Position numbers and translations under genes: made by a program
Notes under the pieces: generated by a model
The model's input: the letters and a program-made list of their open reading frames with translations, nothing else
Databases searched by the model: none
Told to the model about the DNA's origin: nothing
Assembly: GCA_020634795.1 (NCBI GenBank)
Contig: JACKAZ010000001.1
Coordinates: 1-64,000 of the forward strand
Length of the DNA: 64,000 bases
Direction of reading: 5' to 3'
Origin: Ardenticatenales bacterium
GTDB lineage: Bacteria > Chloroflexota > Anaerolineae > Ardenticatenales > Ardenticatenaceae
Shown here: positions 53,601-61,288 of the stretch, piece by piece
How the letters are laid out: each line of letters begins with the position of its first letter
How positions within the stretch are numbered: position 1 is the stretch's first letter

Positions 53601-53935
53601 TCGTACTGGGCGATCTCGTGCGTCGTTCTGAACAGGGCTTGCAAGCGTCCATCGGCAAGGGGTTGGCAGACCTCATCGACCGTGGCCCCGTTCCGACCAT
53701 AGCGCACCGCATCATGGATCAAGCCGACCAACACCACTTTTGGATCGCGTTCCCATTCGATCAGGATCTCAGCGACTTCCAACAAATGGGTCAAATAGGG
53801 CAGGCCGTCATTGCGGCGCTGGTCGTCGTGTGCATGGAGCGCAATTTCAAGGACCGGGCCAAACAACGCCGCACTCTCATCCTTCTGCTCAATATAGAGT
53901 TGCAGATCGCCCCAACGTTGCTGTAGATCGGACAT
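50603..53935 (-). CDS. RelA/SpoT-like pseudoenzyme fused to a STAND/AAA ATPase
   Basis: 1110 residues from the ATG at 53935 (GGGAAAG upstream; the longer frame adds 19 residues). Order: HD domain (about 25-190), synthetase-like domain (about 235-360), TGS (396-456), helical region, Cys/His zinc finger (Cys584, Cys585, His605, Cys609), ACT-like (630-705), ATPase with Walker A GPKRIGKTS (765-773) and Walker B LLLILDEFG (Asp863, Glu864), then winged helix (about 1015-1095). Hydrolase: His36, His74 and Asp75 are kept, but the Glu-Asp pair is Arg78-Tyr79 and the Asp of the LADRLHN motif is Asn144. Synthetase: the catalytic Glu of EIQIRT is Arg335 and the RPKH block is lost. Enzyme activity is unlikely; a sensing role is inferred. 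Confidence 0.9.
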   Translation of the reverse strand: MSDLQQRWGDLQLYIEQKDESAALFGPVLEIALHAHDDQRRNDGLPYLTHLLEVAEILIEWERDPKVVLVGLIHDAVRYGRNGATVDEVCQPLADGRLQALFRTTHEIAQYDSIHHYERGSRRYQKMVRAMLDDIDAVIIRLANRLANLRHPDRFTSDQRELLQRSTSDLYLPLLSQLGMWKVRVEVEDHIFRLHDPDFFRRITRRRDDWLDDHEVELTQWQAELRRELAEQGISPEEIRIVPWHASALRRKMVEMSNGDNLDNEQLLDRLDESQYFVTHLVLSTMCDVYPALGAVHGCGAPQVGDFQDYFTTSARYGYAALHTTVAPPNQRAYRVYIRSQHTHRLAQYGVLSRQAYKLWHAHFERSDVDWTGWHPLEKRILKRFINYLHRQDVSRIHVLTPQGDVKMMPPGATALDFAYTIHSEIGRTVDRIFVNGREVPLNSPLSSGDVVHVTRDFSRRFPEPEWEQWVTRDSILIKIRTQLRQRPEARGNRLLEDELRKRNAHLSQLKPRLATYADKQQESLESIYRSIADGTRAIDELLAVLLADAPHDVDARSMAVELTPEERGRFPHWGPDLLAHVVCCTPAPPDSIVGYQSDYGFELHRRTCPNVQDEKRVIALRWKREKSHMAEVELKLRARNYDGLIFDVTNIIRRTNMYLLRLEGYRDGKEDEVRFRLALPIKQELGYLTQHLRALPQFSSLMIDGEPWDAQTAYPTAGGRLLSPYTPTTPIKNPRDLYGREQLLSHVEQHLQGQNAIEFLLLHGPKRIGKTSLLLTLTQRPVLQRQFTMLFVDLQGVAAEDSRATLYGLALRVQRAAERADIAPPPPDFFDFQRQPQQAFERYMERVIASRPARKKLLLILDEFGNLVQAMLDGQLHYNVFDTLRYLSQGESEFSVLFCASDDVIELMQSGKVDAGLNHALSHRLGPLDREASLNLVRDGALSVGVQIDRSGVEALYRITGGHPFYLQRLCQNLIVHLSVMNRRIVTYMDIEQVIERHNMDSSSVEFRHFWKGEQSDEHIVLQALSDPAMPEAATAAEIEARIDQAGLLPLAEGSVEGCLERLLKRLVVTKHRSRTGVDRYQFSVDLFRRWFADFYPLPRPVLGTPIRH

Positions 53936-53969
53936 GGTTTCTTTCCCGCCAGTCAACAAGAATACAACG

Positions 53970-53998
53970 ATTATATCGCGCCAACTGACCATTCACAA
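53970..53998 (-). promoter_or_regulatory. Sigma-70 promoter of the RelA/SpoT-like ATPase operon
   Basis: On the minus strand TTGTGA (53998-53993), exactly 17 bases, and a perfect TATAAT (53975-53970), 35 bases ahead of the start codon. The leader would be about 28 nucleotides. Confidence 0.82.
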
Positions 53999-54455
53999 GC
54001 CGCATCAGAATTGCGCCTCGCCCCCCTTCTCGCTACGCTTATCTCGTGCTGGCCGAACGGCAACCCTGATCCTGCGGATCGCTGCGTGAACGACGTTGCT
54101 GGGGCAAGCGCAGCGCAAGTAACGCAGCACGGCACCAAGCACTTAGGCGGAAGCGTGTTGCCATGACCACAGCCCTCCTATGCTGCCCTGAAATAAACCG
54201 GTTCGTGAGCGTCGTCGCGCGTCTAGCGGTCGACCGCCATAACCACGGCGTGGCGAATGGAGAACAGTGCATGGGAACTTGGTTGTCTCGTTGTAGGGCA
54301 CTGCTTTGCCAAGCCACCCAGCCGCACACCCGCACATCGTCATGGGCTATTATCAGCTTCCAGGGTGCGCGGCAGCGCATGGCATCTCCATTCTCCCTAC
54401 GTGCTAGCGCCATCTTCTGCCATAGAAATACAACCCTTATCAATAGCGAGTCACC
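53999..54455. other. Spacer without a recognised gene
   Basis: 457 bases between the divergent RelA/SpoT-like operon and the OsmC gene. Several open frames exist, but none has a ribosome site or protein-like composition. AGTAACGCAGCACGG near 54119 recalls the CGCAGAA repeat family. Confidence 0.5.
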
Positions 54456-54908
54456 ATGGGAACCGTAATTGTCAAAAGTCTAGAAAATCTACAAACGCAG
54501 ATCATCACCGACGGCCATTCGTTCATCATGGACGAGCCGGTCGATGCGGGGGGCGACGACCTCGGCCCTTCCCCCTACGACATGTTGCTGGCCGCCCTCG
54601 GTGCCTGCACCAGCATGACCCTGCACCTCTACGCCCGCCGCAAAGGGTGGCCGCTGGAGAAAGTGGAGGTCTGGGCCAGCTTCGAACGCATCCCCCAAGG
54701 GGAGGAGGAGGCCGGCAAGAAACAGCCCGACATCCAGCAGATCACCCTGGAAATGATCTTCTTCGGCGACTTGGACGAGGCGCAGATCAAGCGGCTGGAA
54801 CAGATCGCGGGCCGCTGCCCCGTCCACCGGACGCTGAAGGGCGACTTGCGGATCGAAACGCAACCCGCCGAGGTGCGAAGTTCGCGGCAAAGGGAGCCGC
54901 TGGCATGA
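54456..54908 (+). CDS. OsmC family peroxidase-like protein
   Basis: A 150-residue cytoplasmic protein of the OsmC/Ohr superfamily, which reduces organic peroxides with two cysteines. Both are present: Cys51 in LGACTSMTLHLYARRKGWPLE and Cys121 in GRCPVHRTL. The N-terminus carries GPSPYDMLLAALG typical of the OsmC subgroup (YhfA-like). No strong ribosome site is seen. Its stop overlaps the era start (ATGA), so the two are translationally coupled. Confidence 0.92.
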   Translation: MGTVIVKSLENLQTQIITDGHSFIMDEPVDAGGDDLGPSPYDMLLAALGACTSMTLHLYARRKGWPLEKVEVWASFERIPQGEEEAGKKQPDIQQITLEMIFFGDLDEAQIKRLEQIAGRCPVHRTLKGDLRIETQPAEVRSSRQREPLA

Positions 54909-55864
54909 GCGACTACGAACCGCTGGACATCGAGAAGCTGATGGCCGAACAAGCGGCGATGCGTGCATTGCCCGATGACTTCCGCTCCGGCTTCATCGCA
55001 ATCGTGGGGCGGCCCAACGTCGGCAAATCGACGCTGCTCAACCGACTGGTCGGCAGCAAGGTGGCGATCATCTCGCCCAAGCCGCAGACCACCCGCCGCC
55101 AAATCTTGGGGATGCATACCACCGATCAGGCGCAGCTCATCTTTGTCGATACGCCGGGGATCCACGAGGCGCACAGCAAGCTGGGCACTGTCATGAACGA
55201 GAGCGCCCGCGCCGCCATCCCCGATGCCGATGTGGTGCTGCTGATGATCGATGCGTCCGAGCGCTTGACATCGCTCGATCAGCAGATCGCACGCGAGGTG
55301 CTGCGCAGCGACGCGACGCCCTTCCTGCTGCTTAACAAGATCGACTTGGTTCCCCAAGAGCAAGCGGACGCGCGGCTGGCGCAACTCGCCGCGTTGGGCG
55401 ACTGGTCCGCCATCTTCCCCATTTCGGCGACGACGGGGGATGGGGTACTGGGGTTGCGTGAGGCGATTGTCGAGGCGTTGCCCCTAGGGCCGCTCTACTA
55501 TCCCGCCGAACAGTTCACCGACCAGCGCGAGCGGGATATCGCTACCGAGATCATCCGCGAGGCGGCGCTCCACTACCTCGACCAAGAGGTGCCCCACGCC
55601 GTCAACGTGGAAATCATGGAATGGACCGCGCGGGACCATGCCAAAAGCTACGTCGAGGCGATGATCTACGTCGAAAAGCAGAGCCAAAAGGGCATTGTGA
55701 TTGGGCGCGGCGGGGCCATGTTAAAACGCATCGCGTCCCGCGCCCGCAAGGAGCTGGAGCGGGTCTTGGGCTACCCGATTTACCTCGACGTGCGCGTCAA
55801 GGTCCGCGACGGCTGGCGCGACGACGAAAGCTGGCTCAACCGCTGGGGCTACGTCAGCAAGTAA
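54905..55864 (+). CDS. era: GTPase Era
   Basis: 319 residues starting at the ATGA overlap with the OsmC gene; the frame upstream is not coding. G1 GRPNVGKS at 35-42, G3 DTPGIHEAH, G4 NKID, then a C-terminal KH domain with VIGRGGAMLKRIASRARKELE and the closing RDDESWLNRWGY. Era binds 16S rRNA near its 3' end and helps 30S assembly. The N-terminal 27 residues are a short extension relative to E. coli Era. A bidirectional terminator follows. Confidence 0.97.
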   Translation: MSDYEPLDIEKLMAEQAAMRALPDDFRSGFIAIVGRPNVGKSTLLNRLVGSKVAIISPKPQTTRRQILGMHTTDQAQLIFVDTPGIHEAHSKLGTVMNESARAAIPDADVVLLMIDASERLTSLDQQIAREVLRSDATPFLLLNKIDLVPQEQADARLAQLAALGDWSAIFPISATTGDGVLGLREAIVEALPLGPLYYPAEQFTDQRERDIATEIIREAALHYLDQEVPHAVNVEIMEWTARDHAKSYVEAMIYVEKQSQKGIVIGRGGAMLKRIASRARKELERVLGYPIYLDVRVKVRDGWRDDESWLNRWGYVSK

Positions 55865-55900
55865 CGCAGAACAGTTAACAAGAAGGGCGGTTTGGCACGC

Positions 55901-55930
55901 AAAAGAGGCTACCAATCGGTAGCCTCTTTT
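55901..55930. terminator. Bidirectional intrinsic terminator
   Basis: AAAAGAGGCTACC pairs perfectly with GGTAGCCTCTTTT around AATC (13-bp stem). It lies between convergent era and the YceI gene and gives a T-run on both strands. Confidence 0.92.
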
Positions 55931-55945
55931 GGATATCCCATCGGG

Positions 55946-56488
55946 TTAGGCGGCGGCTTCGCTCTCGTTCACCTTTTGGAATTGAACGCTGAGTTCAATC
56001 TCGATGGTGTTGCCGACCAGCACTCCCCCGCCATCCAGCGGCACGTTCCACGTCAGCCCGAAGTCGCGGCGGTCGATCTTTGTTTCTGCCGAAAAGCCCC
56101 ACTTCTCGTTGCCGTACGGATCGGTGCGGTGGCCGAGTGCTTCCACTTCCCATCTCACCGCTTGGGTCACATCTTTGATCGTCAGCTCGCCCTCGACCTC
56201 ATACTCATCTTCATCTTCGCGCATGATGTTCGTGGCGACGAAGCGCATCGTGGGGTAGGTGTCGACATCGAAGAAGTCGGCCGAGCGCAAGTGCGCGTCG
56301 CGATCTTCGTTTCCGGTGTCGATGCTGGCGACTTGCACCGTGCCTTCGAGCGTAGAGGCGGTGAAGTCGTTCTCGTCAATCGTCACATCACCGTCGAAAT
56401 CACGGAAACTGCCGCGCACCTTCGTAATCATCATGTGGCGTGCCGTGAACTCAACGTTACTATGAGGTACGTCTACTTTCCATCCCAT
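55946..56488 (-). CDS. YceI family protein
   Basis: 180 residues forming the lipocalin-like YceI barrel, which binds isoprenoid or other long hydrophobic ligands. Seen: WKVDVPHSNVEFTARHMMITKVRGSF at the start, SIDTGNEDRDAHLRSADFFDVDTYPTMRF in the middle, VEGELTIKDVTQAVRWEVE and the closing VGNTIEIELSVQFQKV. No signal peptide, unlike the periplasmic E. coli form, so it is probably cytoplasmic. Monocistronic. Confidence 0.93.
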   Translation of the reverse strand: MGWKVDVPHSNVEFTARHMMITKVRGSFRDFDGDVTIDENDFTASTLEGTVQVASIDTGNEDRDAHLRSADFFDVDTYPTMRFVATNIMREDEDEYEVEGELTIKDVTQAVRWEVEALGHRTDPYGNEKWGFSAETKIDRRDFGLTWNVPLDGGGVLVGNTIEIELSVQFQKVNESEAAA

Positions 56489-56668
56489 CGTATCCTGTCT
56501 ACCTTTCTTGATCTATCGATACACCTATTTGACTGTAATTCACCCTGCGATCCTGACCACTCACCGCTCTTTTTCTGTGGGTGAACGGCGAAAAGTATAG
56601 CCGCCGGATTACTCCGATCCAACCTCGACCCGACCCATGCCATCGACACATTGCCGCCTGCGCGATGG

Positions 56669-58831
56669 TTATACCAGTGGCAGATCGCGCCGTCGCTTGC
56701 CGTCCAAACGGAATAGGGCATTTGCCAGGGCCGCAGGCACGGGGCCGATGGCCGGTTCGCCCACCCCGCCGGGCGGGGCATCGGTCGGGTTGATGAGTTG
56801 TACCGTGATTTCGGGCGCGCGCGCGGGCGGGAGGATCGGGTAATCGGCAAAGTTGGCGTTCGTGATCCGCCCCTCCGCCAGCGTCGCCTGCTCCAGCAGC
56901 GCGGAACTGAGCCCCCAGATCACGTTGCCTTCGACCTGCGCCGTCGCCGTGTCGGGATTGATGAGCTGTCCGCAATCCATCACCGCCCAGACGTGGTGGA
57001 CGATCGGCGTCTCGCCGTCGAGCGAGGCTTCGACCACCAGCGCGACCGCCGTGCCCGCATCGAAGCTGCAGGCAACGCCCCGCGCACGGCCCGCGGCGGG
57101 CGGCGCGTCCCAGCTCGACAGCGCGCGTACCGCGTCCAGCGCCGCGCGCAGCCGCACGACATGCGCCGCATCGGAATTGAGGTGCGCCAAGCGGAAGCTG
57201 AGCGGATCGGTGCCAGCGACGTAGGCCAGCTCGTCGAAGAAGCTTTCCAGCGCGAAGGTGTTGGCCAGTAGGCCCAAGCCGCGCCACGGCCCGGTCGGCA
57301 CCGGCAACTTGCGCCGCCACGCCACCACATGCCGATTCGCCACCTCATAGGCGATGCGTCCGCCCCGCCACGCGCCGAAATCGACACCAAAGAGAAAGCG
57401 CAACGGTGCGGGGAAGTAGGCGAAGAGCACGTCGCCGCTGGCCTGCTGATGTTCGATGGCCGTCACGCGCCCTTTTTCGAGCACCGCGCGGAACTGATGA
57501 TGGGTCGGCGGGCGGAAGTAACCGTTCTGCGTCTCCTCTTCCCGCGTCCAGCCGACGTGAACCGGCACCCCCACCGCTTCCGACAGGCGTGCCGCCTCGA
57601 TCGCGACTTCGCTGATCCCCTTGCGCCCAAAACCGCCGCCCAAATAGGTCGGGATGATTTCGATCTCGCCGACCTCGCGGCCCAGCGCGCTGGCGACTGC
57701 ATCGGCGGTGCGGGCCTGCATTTGGGTCGAAACCCAGACCCGGACCCCATCGCCCGTGGCATCGGCCAGCGCGGCTTGGGGTTCCATCGGCATGTGCGCG
57801 GCCAGCGGCGTCCGATATTCCGCGCTGATCGTCCCTTGCCCAAACATCGCCTCGGCATGGCCCTCGCGCTGGATGGCAACGCCCCCGCGCCCGCCGACAG
57901 TGACGAGTTCCTCGATCTCCCGTTGTGACCAGCGTTTGCCTTCGCGCCATTCGATGTCCAGCGCGTCGCGGGCCTGCCATGCGGCCCGTCGCGTGGTGGC
58001 GACGACCCCCACGAAGCCAGCCTCGCCCTCCACCACGACCGCTTCGACGCCCGCCATGGCAGCGACCGCGCTTTCGTTGCGCAGCCGCACGAACTCGGCC
58101 TCGAAGCTCGGTTTGTGGGCCGAGGCCCCGTAGCGCATCCCGTCCATCCGCGCGTCGTAACCGTAGACCGCTGCGCCGTTCACCTTCGACGGGATGTCGA
58201 TGCGCGGCACCGATTGGCCGATCAGGGTCAGTTCGGCGGTCGGGCGTAGCGTGACCTCGTCAGGGACCGTCCACTCGCGCTGCCCGGCCGCCAACTCGCC
58301 GAAGCTCAGGCGGGTCGCGGTATCGCCCTTGGCGAAGAAAGATGCCCCTTCTTGCACGATCTGATCCAGCGGCTGGCCCCACTGTTCGCTGGCCGCGCTG
58401 CGCAACGTTTCGCGCAGGGCCGCGGCCGCCTGCCGAATCGGCTCGTAGCTGGTGATGACCGACGCGCTACCCTGTGTCCCGCTTGAATCTTGGGGGCCGA
58501 CGCGCGAGGTCGCTTGGAGGATCTCCAAATCGTCGAGCGTGACCCCCAATTCAGCCGCAGCGATCTGGGCGAGCGCGGTGTGGATCCCCTGGCCCATCTC
58601 AACTTTGGGCAGATAGAGACGCAGCTTGCCCGTCTCGCCCAGCTCAAACCAGAGATCGGGCGTCGCCTCAAGGCCGCCCGGCGCGGTCGCACCGTCCAGT
58701 CGGTCGGCGATGCTCAGCCGCGCCCGGGGCAGGCCCAGCCCCACACCCAAGGCGAGCAGTCCCGCGCCGGAGCCTGCGCCGATCAAAAAGCCACGACGAG
58801 TGATCGTCCAACGGCGCTTCTTCTCGCTCAC
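56669..58831 (-). CDS. Molybdopterin aldehyde/isoquinoline oxidoreductase, large subunit (IorB-like)
   Basis: 720 residues of the xanthine-oxidase family. The N-terminus has a Tat signal (TITRRGFLIGAG at about 9-20), so the complex is exported folded. Cofactor-binding regions GGGFGRKGISEVA and GPWRGLGLLANTFALESF are present, and the C-terminal GGVGEP holds the active-site Glu. This tandem layout (large subunit with N-terminal Tat leader, no separate FAD subunit) fits IorAB-type enzymes that pass electrons to cytochromes. Substrate unknown: aldehydes or N-heterocycles. It follows the iron-sulfur subunit gene by an ATGA overlap. Confidence 0.9.
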   Translation of the reverse strand: MSEKKRRWTITRRGFLIGAGSGAGLLALGVGLGLPRARLSIADRLDGATAPGGLEATPDLWFELGETGKLRLYLPKVEMGQGIHTALAQIAAAELGVTLDDLEILQATSRVGPQDSSGTQGSASVITSYEPIRQAAAALRETLRSAASEQWGQPLDQIVQEGASFFAKGDTATRLSFGELAAGQREWTVPDEVTLRPTAELTLIGQSVPRIDIPSKVNGAAVYGYDARMDGMRYGASAHKPSFEAEFVRLRNESAVAAMAGVEAVVVEGEAGFVGVVATTRRAAWQARDALDIEWREGKRWSQREIEELVTVGGRGGVAIQREGHAEAMFGQGTISAEYRTPLAAHMPMEPQAALADATGDGVRVWVSTQMQARTADAVASALGREVGEIEIIPTYLGGGFGRKGISEVAIEAARLSEAVGVPVHVGWTREEETQNGYFRPPTHHQFRAVLEKGRVTAIEHQQASGDVLFAYFPAPLRFLFGVDFGAWRGGRIAYEVANRHVVAWRRKLPVPTGPWRGLGLLANTFALESFFDELAYVAGTDPLSFRLAHLNSDAAHVVRLRAALDAVRALSSWDAPPAAGRARGVACSFDAGTAVALVVEASLDGETPIVHHVWAVMDCGQLINPDTATAQVEGNVIWGLSSALLEQATLAEGRITNANFADYPILPPARAPEITVQLINPTDAPPGGVGEPAIGPVPAALANALFRLDGKRRRDLPLV

Positions 58832-59286
58832 GAGTTCACCTCCGCAGCGGCTTGCAACGCGGCGCGGCGGATGCGTACGTAGGCCCCACAGCGACAGAGA
58901 TTGGTCACCTTCTCGGCCAGCGTCGCCTCATCCACAGCGCCTTCCTCCGCCAGTAGCCCCGCAATCGCCATGATCTGTCCGCTCATACAGTAGCCGCACT
59001 GCGGCACCTGCTGGTCGATAAAGGCCTGCTGCACGGGGTGCAGCCCTTCGTATCCCTCGGCCAGCCCTTCGATCGTAGTCACGGCTTTGCCTTCGACCGT
59101 TGACAGGGGCGTGATACAGGAACGAGCGGCGACGCCATCCAGATGGACGGTGCAAGCACCGCACAGCCCCACGCCACAGCCGAAGCGGGTGCCGATCAGC
59201 CCCAGCTCGTCCCGCAGCAGCCAGAGCAGCGGCGTGTCGGGCGGAGCGTCGGTTTCGAAGGGGCGGTTGTTGATGGTGAGTTTCAT
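58828..59286 (-). CDS. [2Fe-2S] subunit of molybdopterin oxidoreductase (IorA-like)
   Basis: 152 residues from the ATG at 59286; the upstream 30 codons are non-family. Two cluster-binding domains: plant-ferredoxin type Cys37, Cys42, Cys45, Cys57 (CGVGLCGACTVHLDG) and the four-helix type Cys97, Cys100, Cys131, Cys133 (QCGYCMSGQIM and CRCGAYVRI). It has no Tat leader, so it probably rides out with the large subunit. It carries electrons from the molybdenum centre. Confidence 0.94.
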   Translation of the reverse strand: MKLTINNRPFETDAPPDTPLLWLLRDELGLIGTRFGCGVGLCGACTVHLDGVAARSCITPLSTVEGKAVTTIEGLAEGYEGLHPVQQAFIDQQVPQCGYCMSGQIMAIAGLLAEEGAVDEATLAEKVTNLCRCGAYVRIRRAALQAAAEVNS

Positions 59287-59422
59287 AGGCGAGGGCCTTT
59301 CGGGAGATAGAGATAGAGATTTCAGGCGCTGTCGCACAGCACAGGGGTGTGTGGGTGTCGGTCGATGCGGAGGCAATGGGATGCGATGTAGCCGATTCCG
59401 ATGCGCGATTCGCCCGAATGAA

Positions 59423-60463
59423 TTACGACTCGGTTGCTACCACCGCTCTTGACGGTCGGAGCGCTTCCACGCCTTTCGCGATCAGCAGCACCAGCCCGAC
59501 CAGAATGAAGACGAGCAGGTACTCGATCAGCGGGATGCGGATCACCTCGTTAAGGTTGGCGAGACCACGTCCGGCGTAGACCCATGCCATGAAGGCGAGG
59601 TAGGCGGCGAGCGTGGCCCAACGCAGCCACGCGGGCCAGCGCAGCCCGTGCATCTGGGTGATGACAAAGATGCCGACGAAGCCGAAGAAGAACATCGGCC
59701 AAATACCGTTGCCCTGCTGCACCGCCACCAGCGTGCCATGGGCCGCCACCATCAGCTCCAACGAGACGGTCCAGTAGCGGTTGAGGTGGGCGCGGGTGAA
59801 GAAGAGGCTACCCTGTACCATCAGCATGAACATATAGAAGAAGCCGATCAGGTGGCCCATCGTGTCGGTCATCGGGTGGTACCAGAAGGTGTAGACGATG
59901 GCCCATGAGAAGAGATAGCCGTGGTAGTGGCGCAGCCAATCGACCGCCCGCTGGTTGAGCGGCGCTTTTTTGCCCCAGAAGAGGCCGCGCCGTCGGTTCT
60001 CCATCGCCAGCACCGCGACCAGCAGCAGCACCACCGAGGCCTGCGAGCTCCAGATCGAGACATCCTGCGCCAGCCCATCATAGAGCCAGTGGGTTTGGAT
60101 GAAGTGGAGCACGATGAAAAAGGCGTTCATGCCGAGCGCCCACTGGTTGACCGGATGAAGCCCCTTCGTGTAGCGATGCTTGGTCCGTTGGGCGTAGTAG
60201 ATCAGCCCCCAGAAGGCGAGCTGGTGGACGGCGTAAAGGGTCCAGACCACAGTACGGTTAAAGGCGGTGGGGTCGACCAGCTTCCAGAAGTACCACGACG
60301 CGCCCGCATCGGGCAGGAAGGTCGCTTCCAGCGGCTCAAGTCGGTAGCCCGCCACGGCGATCAGCGCGGTGAAGAGCAAGGAAAAGGCCATGCCGCCCCA
60401 CAGAGCTTTGCTGCTTTGGGTCATGGGCGCACGTTGACGGGAGGCAAGAGAAGATTGGCTCAT
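59423..60463 (-). CDS. Multipass membrane protein of unknown function
   Basis: 346 residues with about nine or ten membrane segments and many aromatic residues (WSLLF..., WTLYAVHQLAFWGLIYYAQRTKHRYT, FFIVLHFIQTHWLYDG, HYHGYLFSWAIVYTFWYHPM). Several conserved-looking His residues in the membrane (HQLAFW, LHFIQTHW, HYHGYLF, YHPMTDTMGH) could bind haem or metal, which would suit an electron-transfer partner of the upstream IorAB genes, 136 bases away on the same strand; this is inference. No family recognised. Confidence 0.7.
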   Translation of the reverse strand: MSQSSLASRQRAPMTQSSKALWGGMAFSLLFTALIAVAGYRLEPLEATFLPDAGASWYFWKLVDPTAFNRTVVWTLYAVHQLAFWGLIYYAQRTKHRYTKGLHPVNQWALGMNAFFIVLHFIQTHWLYDGLAQDVSIWSSQASVVLLLVAVLAMENRRRGLFWGKKAPLNQRAVDWLRHYHGYLFSWAIVYTFWYHPMTDTMGHLIGFFYMFMLMVQGSLFFTRAHLNRYWTVSLELMVAAHGTLVAVQQGNGIWPMFFFGFVGIFVITQMHGLRWPAWLRWATLAAYLAFMAWVYAGRGLANLNEVIRIPLIEYLLVFILVGLVLLIAKGVEALRPSRAVVATES

Positions 60464-61288
60464 GGGTAAATCCTACGGAGGCGTGTTGTCAAGGGGTTAT
60501 TGTAGCAGATCGGTAGCTTACGCAGAGCTTACGGTGAAAATACTACGGGGATATTAAGCGGGTGGCGAAGGCCCTCACTCCCCGCCGCCGCAAACGGCGC
60601 GGCGCCTCCCCTCTCTCCCAGCATTGGGAGAGAGGGCTGTGGCCGAGGCCATTGCATGTCACCAACGCTTTACGACCCTACACGTCCGACCCCCCTGACC
60701 CCCCATTTGTCATTCCGATCGAGGCGCCGCCGAGAGAGGAATCTTTCAGTGCCTTCTGCATTGCGTTTGCCTTGCTGGGGGCGACGCATGACAAGGTTAC
60801 ACAAGGCCTAGCATCGCTTTCGGACAAGGGTGGCAATGCCCTGCCACGGCGAGATTTCTCGCTGACGCTACCTGAAACTCCGTATGCTGACCGCAGCGGA
60901 ATGAATTCCGCGCTCGTAGGCCAAGGGCCGTACCCGCAAGCAGGAAACCCACCGCCTCCGCGGACGGATTGTGGGCCATGGGGGTGAGGTAAAATGGAGC
61001 GCCCGCCACAAGGGAGGGAGGTCGCAATATATTTCGGGCCATGTGAATGACCAGCGCCCGCGGAGGCGGGCGCGTAGCCGCAGGCTTTCAGCAGGGACTT
61101 CAGTCCCCACACGACCAGTTTCTTGTCGCCGTTTATTCCGCCGTGGTATCTGGTACTCGAAATGACAGGTGGGGTTTAGTCGTCGCGCCGCTATGGTGCA
61201 AGGGGCAAGGATTGCGTTGTCAATCATTGCTGGAACGATGTGACGATTCACGATGTCTCGCGTCAGTGGTTATGGCCGCCCTGACCGC
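60464..61288. other. Gene-free region with hairpins and repeat remnants
   Basis: About 820 bases without a credible gene. It holds CCCTCTCTCCCA with its complement (hairpin near 60608-60635), the word TTTGTCATTCCGATCGAGG and AGAGAGGAATCTTT typical of dispersed repeats in many bacteria, GCGCCCGC-GGAG-GCGGGCGC and CAGGGACTTCAGTCCCCAC near 61050-61110. The last two echo the two-hairpin order of the 171-172 bp element. Probably decayed repetitive DNA. Confidence 0.5.

Noticed and set aside
50603..53935. Canonical bifunctional Rel/SpoT
   Set aside because: Key hydrolase and synthetase residues are replaced and an ATPase is fused at the C-terminus.
54257..54905. N-terminal extension of era or a separate gene in the same frame
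   Set aside because: The frame overlaps the OsmC gene out of phase, and Era homology starts at the ATGA junction.
56669..59286. Carbon monoxide dehydrogenase (CoxLMS)
   Set aside because: No FAD medium subunit, and the large subunit has a Tat leader and lacks the CoxL active-site signature; the IorAB type fits better.
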